Source of the DNA: Brachynemurus nebulosus
Taxonomy: Eukaryota; Arthropoda; Insecta; Neuroptera; Myrmeleontidae
Length of the DNA: 64,000 nt
Reading direction: 5' to 3'
NCBI GenBank assembly: GCA_035578155.1
Contig: JAPWDM010000004.1
Span: forward strand, 41,125,551 to 41,189,550
Both the position numbers and the translations under genes were made by a program. This document shows positions 23,893-33,516 of the stretch, piece after piece; within the stretch, counting starts at the first letter, position 1; each line of letters starts with the position of its first letter. Under the pieces are notes generated by a model. The model saw only the letters and a list, made by a program, of their open reading frames with translations, was not told where the DNA came from and did not search any database.

Positions 23893-24789
23893 CTATTTGC
23901 AGGTGATACTGTATCTTCTTAAACGTTCATGATGTCCATTACTCTGGTGCGTCAAGTCTAACCGTCGAGTTGCAGTCTTCTTTCCCCCTATAACCGCTTC
24001 CAACACACTAAAGTAATCTTTTTACGACGCTTAGTAATGCAATTTTGATAAAGTGTTCAATTATAAAAAAAATCAGTTTTCTGGATTCCAAAAAATGTAT
24101 TAAACTTTCGCTTGTTTTTTATGTATTTCTAATTATTTAACGATAAGCGCACATATTGCATACGTTAGTATAACCTTTTAGGAACATTTTAAACCCATAA
24201 ACGTGCATGTAGGTGACCGAGAACCTGGTTAAATCGAATTTTACGGAAACGTATTTTTTTCGAAAAAATTGAATTTTGGAGAAGTTACCCAATATTTTAC
24301 GATTTTTTAAAATCGTTCCTATTCCACTTGCAAAGAACTACACTTTCACCAAGTTTTATAAAAAAGATATTTTTTTCCTTTAAGATATCAGCAATTTAAA
24401 AAATCTCGATTTTTGGTAGTTTTCTTGCGATGACTAATTTTTTGATACACCAATTTGCATTAAGTTGGTCTCATTCTACTGGTATTTAATTGTTCTACAA
24501 CTTCTGTATGAAACTTTTTTTGTGCAAAGTCTGGTTTTTCTTTAAAACCTAAGAAACTGTTTTTGGCCATCTTTGGCCGCCATTTTGAGGAATTTCCCAA
24601 ATGACTCAGCTGTTTAAAAATAGTTCATCGAATTCTACGGAATTTTTCCTATCTTTTCCATATCTTCCCTTTCAGGTACTAATTTTGTCAAAAAACAAGG
24701 TTTTAATCAGTAATTTGCTTGGACTATTTGTCAGTATGTAGAGAGTGGCTACCTAATAACATAAAAAATATCATTTGCTGCTAAAAAAC

Positions 24790-25625
24790 GTTTTTAAGGG
24801 GTGAGACATCCCCTCAAAGTTGGAATTCAAAAATTTAAAAATCGATGAAATTTTGTTTATTGGTAACTTAAAAAGTTCTAGTAGCAAATATAACATTATT
24901 TTTTGCATTTTCACATTTTTAAGGGTTGAAACTACCCCTCAACCGTGTACTTAAGATTTTTAAAATTGATGATATTTTGTTTATATACCTATACTATAGA
25001 GCTCTAATAATGAATATAACATTATTTTTTGCATCTACAAATTTTTAGGGGTTGAGACCACCCCTTTATAATTATGAGTACTTAAAAATTTAAAAATTGT
25101 AGATATTTTGTTTATATATACTATATAGAGCTCTATTAATAAATATAACTTTATTTTTTGCATCTACAAATTTTCAAGTGTTGAAACCACCCCTTCAAAA
25201 GCGTACCTAAAAAATTAAAAATTGTCGATATTTTTTTTGTTTTTACTCATTATACGAAATTCTGATAATAAATATAGCAGTATTTTTTACGTCCACACAT
25301 TTTTCAGGGGTAAAACCACCCCTTCAAGTGTGTGCTTAGAAAATTTAAAATTAACGAAATTTTATTTATATACCTATAACTACTATAAAGAATTTTAATA
25401 ATAAATATAATATTATTTTTTATGCTCTCACATTTTTAAGGGGGTGAAACCTTAAGCTTTCGACTTGAAAATTTAAAAATTCCGAGTTTTTATTCACATA
25501 ATATATCACTTAAAAATGGATTAATAATTTTTTTTTCTTTCATACATTTATAGGGGTGAAAGATCCTTTCCAAATTGGAAATTAGAAACAAAAAATGACG
25601 AAATTTTGTTGACATGTAGTACACA
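24790..25625 (+). repeat. ~125-bp minisatellite, about seven units
   Basis: Each unit contains a GGGGTGAAACCACCCCTTCAA-like core, a run rich in AAAATTTAAAAAT, then GATATTTTGTTTATATA and ATAATAAATATAACATTA. Cores occur at about 24799, 24922, 25048, 25178, 25307, 25439 and 25552, so the period is 113-132 bases and units are diverged. The core self-pairs (GGGGTG/CACCCC). The array is internal to the element 24721-27413. Confidence 0.8.
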
Positions 25626-25671
25626 GTAGTCTAATGCACTATTTAAAATTTATCTGTATTGCAAAATAAAA

Positions 25672-27044
25672 ACGCCGTGAGCAGCGGGGCCCCATCACGG
25701 TAGTCGAATTTTCCCCTTCATCTTCGGTATTGAATGTCTACAAGCGAAATGTGATTGAAAGTCTACAACCGAATTGTCATTTTGTTGGTTTCAAAACTGG
25801 TGATGAGTGTTCGGCTGATCGAGGCTTTAAAAAAAGGTTTTAAGTATTTAAGGGCTGTATCTCAGTAAATTTCAATTTTGTGCCGAAAACAGGTAGCAGA
25901 AAAAAAGCCAACACAATTCGTACGAGGACATTCCTGCCCATGTTTATCCGCTAATTGCCTTTATGTTTTAGTTTTAAAAATTAAAAAAGGACCTTAAATA
26001 GTAAACTGGAAGGCCTTTATAAATATATTTTTTCTTTCCAAAAAAATCCAAAATTTCTATTTTATAAATACTAAAAATCCAAAATTCCTAATTTATAAAT
26101 AAACACTGACTTTAATAACATTTTTAAATTACTTAATATGTATGTATTTCATTTGTCATAAAAGTAAGTTCACTTTTTTTTAAATTTTTTAAAATTACTA
26201 TTCGCCTACTTGTATTTAGAATAAACATAATGCTTTTAAAACACATTTAACAATAGCATTCAATTCTGATGTAAAAATGGGAGAAGTGGGGGGAAAAGTG
26301 ATGCGGACTCCCTACAAGGTACTAGCTGGATACTAACTGAATACACGTACAAAATTTCAGCCCTCTAGGTTTCCTTATGGAGTCTCTAGACGTGTTAGAA
26401 AACAAGCAAAAAAATTAAGGAAATATTGGCGTAAAAATCGTGGGGGTAAGGGTTAAAAGTTGAAACCTCAAAAAAACAGTGTCTGGCTATTAGCTTAACC
26501 TGTACACCAAATTTCAGCCCTCTAGGTTTATTTGGGGAGATTTTGACCCGAACGAAACTGTTAAAAAACAAGAAAAATCATGTTCTTTTGGGTATAAAAA
26601 TGGTGGGGGTAGGGGTTAAAAGTCGAGACCCCCAAAAGGCACCCCCTTGATACTAACTCAATCCGAATATAAAATGTCAGCCCTCTAGGTTTATTCGGGT
26701 GACCTGTGCGAGTGGTACAAACTTCGAAAACGTCGAAAATGCATGAAATTGTAGCTTAAAAATGAGGGGGGTGGGGGTAAAATATTAAAACCTCCAAAAA
26801 GCACAACCTAGGTACGAACTTTATCAACACACCAAATTTCAACCCTCTACGTTAATTCTGGGGGGCTGGGGGCCTGTTAGATCCAGCCCCCCACCACCCC
26901 CTTAAAAGTCGGGTCCGAAAAAAAATTTGCCCAAAATTTGACCCCACTTTGATAGTATTGTTGTGCATCGGAATAAGCCCCACTTACCAAATTTCATCTC
27001 TTAACTTCCATAGGGGGGCCCTACACATATTAAAAGGTTGCGGG

Positions 27045-27109
<65 letters not shown>

Positions 27110-27240
27110 CATCTTTTTTTTTACATAATCGTGTTCTACGGGTCCGAAAACGGATAGCGCCCCTGGTCTCGCCTCTCGCAGCTCTTATCGTATAGACTGT
27201 ATAAGTCTAATTTTTCGGAGAAAATTCGACTAAAAATATA
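25672..27240 (+). repeat. family C repeat, most complete copy
   Basis: Runs from ACGCCGTGAGCAGCGGGGCC to AATTCGACTAA, ~1.57 kb, and is the best reference copy in the window. Order: end signature, CTACAAGCGAAATGTGATTG, a TTATCCGCTAATTGCC stretch, then five or six blocks built on GTGGGGGTAA and CCTCTAGGTTTA. A (TA)n array and a final CGTGTTCTACGGGTCCGAAA stretch complete it. Both extremities contain a GTCGAATTTT phrase. No reading frame with motifs is present. Class unknown. Confidence 0.75.
27048..27105. repeat. (TA)n microsatellite inside family C
   Basis: About 29 TA units located between GGGCCCTACACATATTAAAA and CATAATCGTGTTCTACGGG, the same internal place as the array at 14913-14991 in the inverted copy. 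Confidence 0.95.
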
Positions 27241-28274
27241 CGTTAATGGTTTATTAACTGATTATAGCTCAACTTTATCGCAGTAATGCAATTTATGAAA
27301 ATATTTTAAACATAACATTACTTTAAATTATTTATTTTAGTGTAGTCCTACTTAAACATACTGACACATACTGACAGGTAGCCACTCTCTACATACTGAC
27401 AAAGTTTCAGATTTTTTTGAATTTTCGACTTCTTGCCTTTTCCTTGTAAGTTAAAAAAAAAAACATGTGTCGTCGTCAAATTTACGAAAGTTTGGTAACC
27501 GCGTGATTAAACTGATGGCATAAAATGGTGCGTCGTCAAAATGACGAAAGTTTAGTTGTTCAGGGTTAAAATGCACTGAAAGGAAGAAGTTACAAAATGC
27601 CTGATTTTTGAGGTGTTAAGGTTATTCTTTAACTAGCTGCGGCCCGCGGTTTCACTCGCGTAAAATTATCTGAATTATTGCTCAATTGATTAGATAAATT
27701 TTAAATTAGATATTCGGAAATTTTGTACAACATCAATTATTTATAAGGCCTGGCTACGCTCGTCAAACGACTCTAAAGTAACATTAACAATCATCATATT
27801 TCAATAGCATGGCTAATTTCCGCACCTTTATGTACCTAGATACTCGTATAAATAGGTAGTTTTAAGAGTATTTCCATTTTAGGCCTTGTTTGCGGCATCA
27901 AAACCGTAGGGAACAATTTTAATTTCACAATTAATTTGGGTCTTATTTGATGGTCTTGACGGACAATCCTGACCCCCAGGTTCATTCAAATTTGATATTC
28001 TAAAATTCTAAGAAAAATTAGTTCTTTATAGTGCTTCGATTCGCTCACCTAACAACCCTAAATTAACCGTATCATATTTCTATAGTATACTTAATTTTCA
28101 TAAAATACTGTCAATTGTTTAATTTTAATCTTATTCGATAGTGCTGGGGGTTAATTTTCAACTCACTTTACATTTAAATTAGATATTCTAAATTTCATTA
28201 TAAAATCAGTTTCTTATAGTGCCCCGCTCCGCTCGTCCAATGATCTTAAAATAAATATATTCATATTTATAGTG

Positions 28275-28612
28275 TACAGTGGAAACTCGATAATTCGTCA
28301 CTCTGTAACTCATCATATTCTATAACAATTCGTCGCTCCTAAAAAAAAATGTACGTAGTATAGTTGTTTTTAATTACCTTTTGAAATTTAAATAAAAAAA
28401 TATAATGTGTGTTGTACTTAGTTGTAAAAATTCCATTAAACAAGGAAATTCTCAAAATAAAGAGATATCTTTCTTTAAATAAGTAAAAATATTTAATTAA
28501 TTTTTCTGTTTGTTATTCATTTTCAGACATATTCCATAATTCCTCTATTTCTCTAATTCATCACCCCTCCGGCCCCGAGCATGATGAATTTTCGAGTTTC
28601 TACTGTATTTAA
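28275..28612. mobile_element. pogo/Tigger-like MITE
   Basis: Ends read TACAGTGGAAACTCGATAA and TTTTCGAGTTTCTACTGTA. They are inverted apart from one or two bases and flanked by TA. CAGTGGAAACTCG-type ends with TA duplication are characteristic of pogo/Tigger-like members of the Tc1/mariner superfamily. Length ~340 bp, no transposase. It contains the THAP-like exon at 28409. Confidence 0.7.
28409..28483 (+). pseudogene. THAP-domain first-exon-like fragment
   Basis: An ATG starts MCVVLSCKNSIKQGN and reaches EISFFK before a stop. A THAP zinc finger begins with C-x(2-4)-C, then ~20 residues and FFxFPK, and many such genes have an intron near FxFP. A GTAAA follows TTTAAATAA here and might be a relic of that donor. 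The fragment is 24 codons and lies inside a MITE, so it is probably captured or residual transposase sequence, as several DNA transposons encode THAP domains. Confidence 0.4.
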
Positions 28613-29949
28613 TTTTCATGCCGTGAGACCTTTCTGTAGATACCCATATTGATAGCTTTAGAAGCATTTCAATTTCGAACCTTTTTTGAAGTCCGAGTGT
28701 TTTGAAGAATATTTCTAAACCTGCATTAATTCGTCCAGCCATTAATTTTTTGCGTTTTGTATTACTCCAGAATCCTAGGCAATAATTTTAATCTCATTTA
28801 AGTTTTTCAGGATATCAATATTGTTTAAGTAAAATTTAGTCAAGATTCGCCATCTTTTTTAAGACCATTTTTGGGTCCCCAGCACCCTAGGGGGTCATTT
28901 AAACCTCACATTTAAACCTCACGTTTATTTCATGACCTCAGGAATGTTTGAGCAAAATTTGTTCAAGAACCATCCATTCTAGAGAGTTTTAAGTTTTTAG
29001 GCTCTCAATACTATTTCAGCAAAATCTGATAGAGATTCGTCCAGCCGTTTACTTTAGAATAGTCTATATTATGGCATAGGGTATCACGTATCCACCAGTG
29101 AACCAATTTTTGAAAGTTGCTTTGCTCGTCAAACGACTCTAGTGTAGCCGTGTTCTTATTTCAGAAATATAGGTACCTAATTTTAACAGCTTGTGACTTT
29201 TCTGTGGACAACCATACTTATTTAGATTTTTAGGAGTGGAGTACTTTTGGTCCTTTAGTTTTGCGTAATTTTTATTGCTTCAGACTCCTGGAGATCAATT
29301 TTAAACTGACGTTTATTTATCCCGAGATTTTAAAAAGATTTGAGTAACATCTAGTCAAAATTCATCAAACCATTTATTTGAATTTTTTGTTGGAATTTGA
29401 ACGTTTTTCTTATCTCTTACTTTGATTTGTTTAAAAGAAATAAATTATTCCAAATCCATAAATTGAATAATTTTATCGTTTATTTTATTAAAAAGACAAT
29501 TAAAAACCAATCAAAAACATTTACATATTAAATATCGATAAGGGATACGTATAATGACAACAAAATGACAAAAAAATTCCAATATTATTTTTTTGTAAAT
29601 ACATACTTGGCAACTATTTAAAATTTTTATGATTTTTTAATAATTTCATAGATTCCTGTATACAGTAATAAAAAACTGATATTTTACGCTTTTTCGTAAA
29701 TTTCGACGGTTAGACAAAAAATTTTGCAAAACCCTTTCTTACCGAGCGTCTACGATCCAACAGGGACTTACTTGCCAAATTTCAAGTTTGTAGGTATTTA
29801 GTTCTGGAGATTTTGTGATAGATGAGTGAGTGCATAAGTGAATGAATTAGTGAATGAATGAATGGTATTTCGCTTTTATATATATAGATACTAATATTGT
29901 CCGCCTTATTATTAGTGTAACAGGAAAAATTACTCTATTTTTAGAAAAT

Positions 29950-30045
29950 GTATGTGCATTTCGCACTCCATCAACAATAGGGCCACATCTTTTATGTAAA
30001 TTCCATAACTGATGTGGCCCTATTGTTGCTGAGATGCAATTTCTT
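29950..30045. other. strong isolated hairpin
   Basis: CAACAATAGGGCCACATC (29972-29989) is perfectly inverted at 30011-30028 with a 21-base loop. Weaker pairing (TGCAT/ATGCA) extends outward. The total fold, about 85-90 bases, is of miRNA-precursor size, but a small MITE is equally possible. Confidence 0.7.
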
Positions 30046-30940
30046 GTTTTTGTTTAATACTCTACGAATGAAGATGTAATTTTATACAATTGCGAATATA
30101 CTTAAAGCATTGCAAAAATTGGAACTTGTGGATTTTTCAAACTAAATATTTGTAGTATCTATCGTACCTATTACGGCGAGTCAAGGAACGAACAGCGTTT
30201 GTTTATGCAGCTTATAACAATAATTAGTGTATTAGTGTATTAGTTATAAAAATAGAGTATTAGTTGGGTGTTTCGTTATAATTCTTCATGATCGTCAATG
30301 TGTTAGTGTATATGGAATTATTTGGAATTGGAACATAGCTTCAGTAAACCTAATTGATTTAGTGGTCAATATACTTGAATATAGACGTACTGTATTTTTT
30401 AACCGACTTTAAAAACGAGGAGGTCTCCCACATTTCTGAACCAATTTGCGCCATTCTTTTTTTGGTTAGTAGATAAAGCTCTCCAGATGGTCCCATAAGA
30501 ATTTTATTGACATTGGTTGAGTGATTTTTTAACCATCTTCAATAATATGAATAATTATAGTAATTTTAAAATTTGTATATGTAAAATTAATTACCTTAAA
30601 AACTATAGTAACATATTTTTTAATTTATGTTGATCCAATTATCCTAAAATTAATTTTCTATCAGTAACTACCTAGTTTAAAAAGATTGGTTGATTTTCAT
30701 CGATTTTTTTTATTTTCCTAGTAATTACTGCTTTAAACACTAGGTATGTTCCAAATTTCAAAGCAAAGTCAGTGAGTGCCCAAAATTATAATTTTTGGAC
30801 ACTAGTATTTTGGAAGCTATTCCACCTAAACATATGAAGTTTGTAATTTAAGAAAAAAAATTTAAAAACCAAATAAAATATTGCAATAGGGTGGGTTAGT
30901 AAGCATTGTCACTAAAAGGTATGAAATAAAAGCTTTTTTT
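30046..30940. other. AT-rich stretch with a repeat relic
   Basis: A phrase at about 30410 (TAACCGACTTTAAAAACGAG) matches the start of an abundant insect repeat that also has ACCGACTTCAAAAAG at 30945. Otherwise I see no coding or structured signal. Confidence 0.4.
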
Positions 30941-31143
30941 AAAAAACCGACTTCAAAAAGTAATAAATAATTAATAGTACGTATTTTGAAGTCAGGCGTA
31001 AAAGCGTAGTATAAAAATGTAGACCTACAAGAACTCATTAATTTTGCAAGCACATCCGATAGCATCTTTTTATACCACGTCCAAACTGACTTCAAGGTAC
31101 GTGCTATTAATTTTTTATTACTTTTTGAAGTCGGTTTTTTTTT
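30941..31143. mobile_element. ~200-bp MITE, 65-bp inverted ends
   Basis: AAAAAACCGACTTCAAAAAG followed by TAATAAATAATTAATAG and, after a short gap, TTGAAGTCA is mirrored at the right by CTATTAATTTTTTATTA and CTTTTTGAAGTCGGTTTTTT. The frames crossing it are incidental. A target duplication cannot be read in the A/T runs. Confidence 0.65.
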
Positions 31144-31218
31144 TTAAAGAGCATTTATTTATATCCTTAGACCACATTATAATGCCAAATTTGGTGAGAA
31201 TCATATACAGTGGCCATC

Positions 31219-31219
31219 C

Positions 31220-31273
<54 letters not shown>

Positions 31274-31309
31274 TATAATAATAATAATTATAATAATAAT
31301 AATAATAAT
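31219..31309. repeat. (TAA)n tract preceding a retroelement
   Basis: About 30 TAA/AAT units with a few TTA changes run straight into the 5' end of the non-LTR element. The second element at 33050 is also preceded by (TAA)n (33033-33049). It is either the insertion target or made by the element. Confidence 0.9.
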
Positions 31310-32951
31310 GGTGGTGAGGATACTTATAGCAGCTGCCCTTGGCACCCGTGAGGGATATTTATCCCCCATTGGTGTCAAGGAGGCTAAGGGGTCCAGGGGT
31401 AGTTTATGCGCAATACAGTAATCTTCGGATTCCATTAGCCTCTGACTACCCAAGATCGGCACCATTCCTTCTCGAGGTACCACCGTTTTCACGAAAGGTG
31501 CCGGATCTAGAGGTGTAAACCTCGATAGTTCTTTTTTCGACGAGGACGAACGTCGTAGGATCGACAGAGGTTGCCACCGTACGTGAGAAATACCATCGTC
31601 TGCTTAATGCTTGTTAATCTCGCCCTGATGTCTGGCTGTAGCGTCGAATGTGTTTAGTATCCATATGTGTGTGAATACCGAAATCGTGACTCGAATTCGG
31701 AGGAGTCGGAAATGTGATATCGTACTGTGATTTGTAGAATTCTGTGATAGCCTTGTACCTGTGTTTTACTTTAAGCTTTTTATTCTGCATGCACCGGTTA
31801 GTGCACACCAGTGGTGCAATTCTGTGATAAAGATCCGGGTTTTGTTCTCATCATATCGATGGGTAGGAGCGCGGCCCTCAACGCACTGGTTCTCCTATGT
31901 GAGCGACGTCTGTCTGAACAGTTCGAGCATGCTCACCTAGTAAGCAGAAACGTCGGTCGTTCCTCACATGGATGCGTTCTATGGGGTCGATGTGGCCGCT
32001 TCCGCCCCCTCGGTGTGATGGGAATAGAATGGTAATCTCTGTGATACTCCGTGGGACTACCCTGTTCTCTATAGCCTCGACTCGGACGAATGTGGCCTAG
32101 TCAAGTACCGGTCTCCCGTGTAGGTTGAACCCCGACGCTGACTGAACGGTTGTAAGTTATTCACTTAGTAAGCAGCCGTCATTTGTTCCTTACACGGACG
32201 AGTTCCTATGAGTTGACGAAGCCGTTTCGGAATTGTCGAGAGTATGGAGAGCAGGATCCTGCCACGGGGCAGTTATTTGATTTTTGTGCTGTGATAGTTA
32301 TGTAACCAGAGCTGTGATATTTCTTGTTTTGTCTTTTTTAACTAAGTCTTGCGTTGTTGCTTCTTTTTTTAACCATTCTTGTTTTTGTGTTCGTCCCTTT
32401 TAACTTTGTTATGGCACCAGAGGCTCTTTACACCCCTGGTGTTATTGTTTTAATTCGCTTTTATATTATACATTCAGACGGAATGCACCTAGTCAGCTGG
32501 TCTGACTGGTGTTTTTTATTTCTTTTTAAACGTATATTTGTTATGTCACTGGGTGACTTCAGGCTACCAGTGACACTTGTGAAAAAAGAAAAAAAAATAT
32601 TGAAGAAATAAAATATGTATAAATAATGTGGACTTGCTATGCATCGCTGGAGAGTGCAATCATTCAGCGTTGCAGACATACTTATTTGAGGCAGGGCACT
32701 TCGTTGGTTTCGGCGTTATACGCTATGCCCTGTCCTTACAGAGGATTTCCCTAGACCCTGGGATGGCAGGGTCTGCTTGTTAGTTTGTTTTTATTGTATA
32801 TGTTTGTCCGTTGTCTAGTGCATTTATGTGTTCCTGTCTGTTTTGTGTATGTTTTTATCTTTGTCGTTTATGGCGGCGCATGCCCTTGGTAGGCGATGCC
32901 GCCGGGTGCTGCTGACCGCGCCATCTACCGGCAGCAGTACCCCAATTTTAA

Positions 32952-32984
<33 letters not shown>

Positions 32985-32985
32985 A
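31310..32985 (+). mobile_element. non-autonomous LINE relative
   Basis: The first ~220 bases match the start of the LINE at 33050 closely (GGTGGTGAGG, CCCTTGGCACC, CTCGAGGTACCAC, CTAGAGGTGTAAACCTCGA). The last part shares GGCGGCGCATGCCC through GGCAGCAGTA with the 3' end of that LINE and ends in a ~29-base A run. Between them there is no ORF1, reverse transcriptase or other domain, so it is an internally replaced, non-autonomous partner. It contains an imperfect direct repeat (about 31920-31980 and 32150-32205, sharing TTAGTAAGCAG). The motif CTGTGATA recurs many times between 31730 and 32320. I infer trans-mobilisation by the LINE. Confidence 0.65.
32411..32940 (+). other. hairpin series in the non-autonomous 3' region
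   Basis: Successive perfect stems: CACCAG/CTGGTG (32415-32441), AGTCAG/CTGACT (32491-32507), GTCACTGG/CCAGTGAC (32545-32574), CAGGGCA/TGCCCTG (32692-32732), AGACCCTG/CAGGGTCT (32753-32774) and GGCGGC/GCCGCC (from about 32873). Except for the last, the stem sequences differ from those of the LINE at 37186-37845 although the layout is the same. Confidence 0.75.
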
Positions 32986-33032
32986 TAATAATCCCTACTC
33001 CTACCTACCATTTGAGGACACGAAAACGAACT

Positions 33033-33049
33033 AATAATAATAATAATAA
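33033..33049. repeat. short (TAA)n before the second element
   Basis: Five to six TAA units, then GGTGGTGAGGGTACC, the 5' start shared with the element at 31310. About 45 bases separate it from the A tail of the first element. Confidence 0.85.
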
Positions 33050-33516
33050 TGGTGGTGAGGGTACCTATAGCAGCTACCCTTGGCACCCGTGAAGGATTTT
33101 TATCCCCCACTGGTGTCAAGGAGGCTAAGGGTCCCAGGGGTAGTTTATGCGCAATATAGAAATCTTCGGATGCCATTAGCCTCTGACTACCCAAGATCGG
33201 CACCGTTTCCTTCTCGAGGTACCACTGTTTTTACGAAAGATGCCGGATCTAGAGGTGTAAACCTCGACAGTTCATTTTTATAACCTTTGTTATTATTTCG
33301 TTTAGTTTTTATTGTTTTTTGTTCTCGTTATTTTTATTTCTTTTTATTTCCGATTTTCTTTTATTTTTGTTTCTTTTTTGTTTTTGATTTTGTTTTGTTT
33401 TCGTTTTCTATGTTGTCCCCCCTTTAAGTCATCTTCGGGACACACACTAGCTCGTGTATGGCTTAGCGGAGTTGTTTGGAAAAGGGGATCCTGGTGACTG
33501 AGGGAAGCCGTTACCT

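Larger units (their letters stand above)
24721..27413. mobile_element. TIR element inserted in the Academ-like arm
   Basis: Ends read TTTGTCAGTATGTAGAGAG and CTCTCTACATACTGACAAA, with the inversion extending through GTGGCTACC. They interrupt the arm exactly between GCTTGGACTA and GTTTCAG, whose uninterrupted counterpart is at 22030-22045 on the other arm. The cargo is a minisatellite (24790-25625) and a complete family C copy (25672-27240). No transposase is present. Confidence 0.7.
19436..27567. mobile_element. Academ-like long-TIR element, twice interrupted
   Basis: The outer ends are inverted: TTAACCCTCGATAACTAAAC on the left, GTTGTTCAGGGTTAA at the right end. Inside, the phrase around TTCGTAAATTTGACG recurs inverted at 21694 and about 27480. 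Long arms follow: 21985-22715 matches the reverse complement of 24055-24720 continued at 27413-27460. The left end is split by the palindrome 19463-21673 and the right arm by the element 24721-27413. Removing both restores continuous arms. The core 22715-24055 carries the only coding remnant. Long arms plus an XPG-like/CXC protein fit Academ, a DNA transposon superfamily. I could not read a target-site duplication. Confidence 0.6.
27632..29893. repeat. widespread insect repeat, TAGCTGCGGCCCGCGG end
   Basis: The left border TAGCTGCGGCCCGCGGTTTC and the right border TTTCGCTTTTATATATATAG after repeated GTGAATGAATGAATG words are typical of an abundant arthropod interspersed repeat. Internal short units with GCTCCGCTCGTC and AACGACTCTA recur near 27760, 28040, 28215 and 29110, so it is partly tandem. 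It contains a pogo-like MITE at 28275-28612. I see no protein domain. Its class (LINE-derived or other) is unresolved from this window. Confidence 0.6.

Noticed and set aside
31044..31492. Overlapping frames of ~125 codons on both strands rich in Ile
   Set aside because: They read through the (TAA)n tract and the 5' UTR of the non-autonomous element.
32952..33203. Frames over the A tail and the 5' region of the second element
   Set aside because: Both strands are open by composition only; one reads the A run as poly-Phe.
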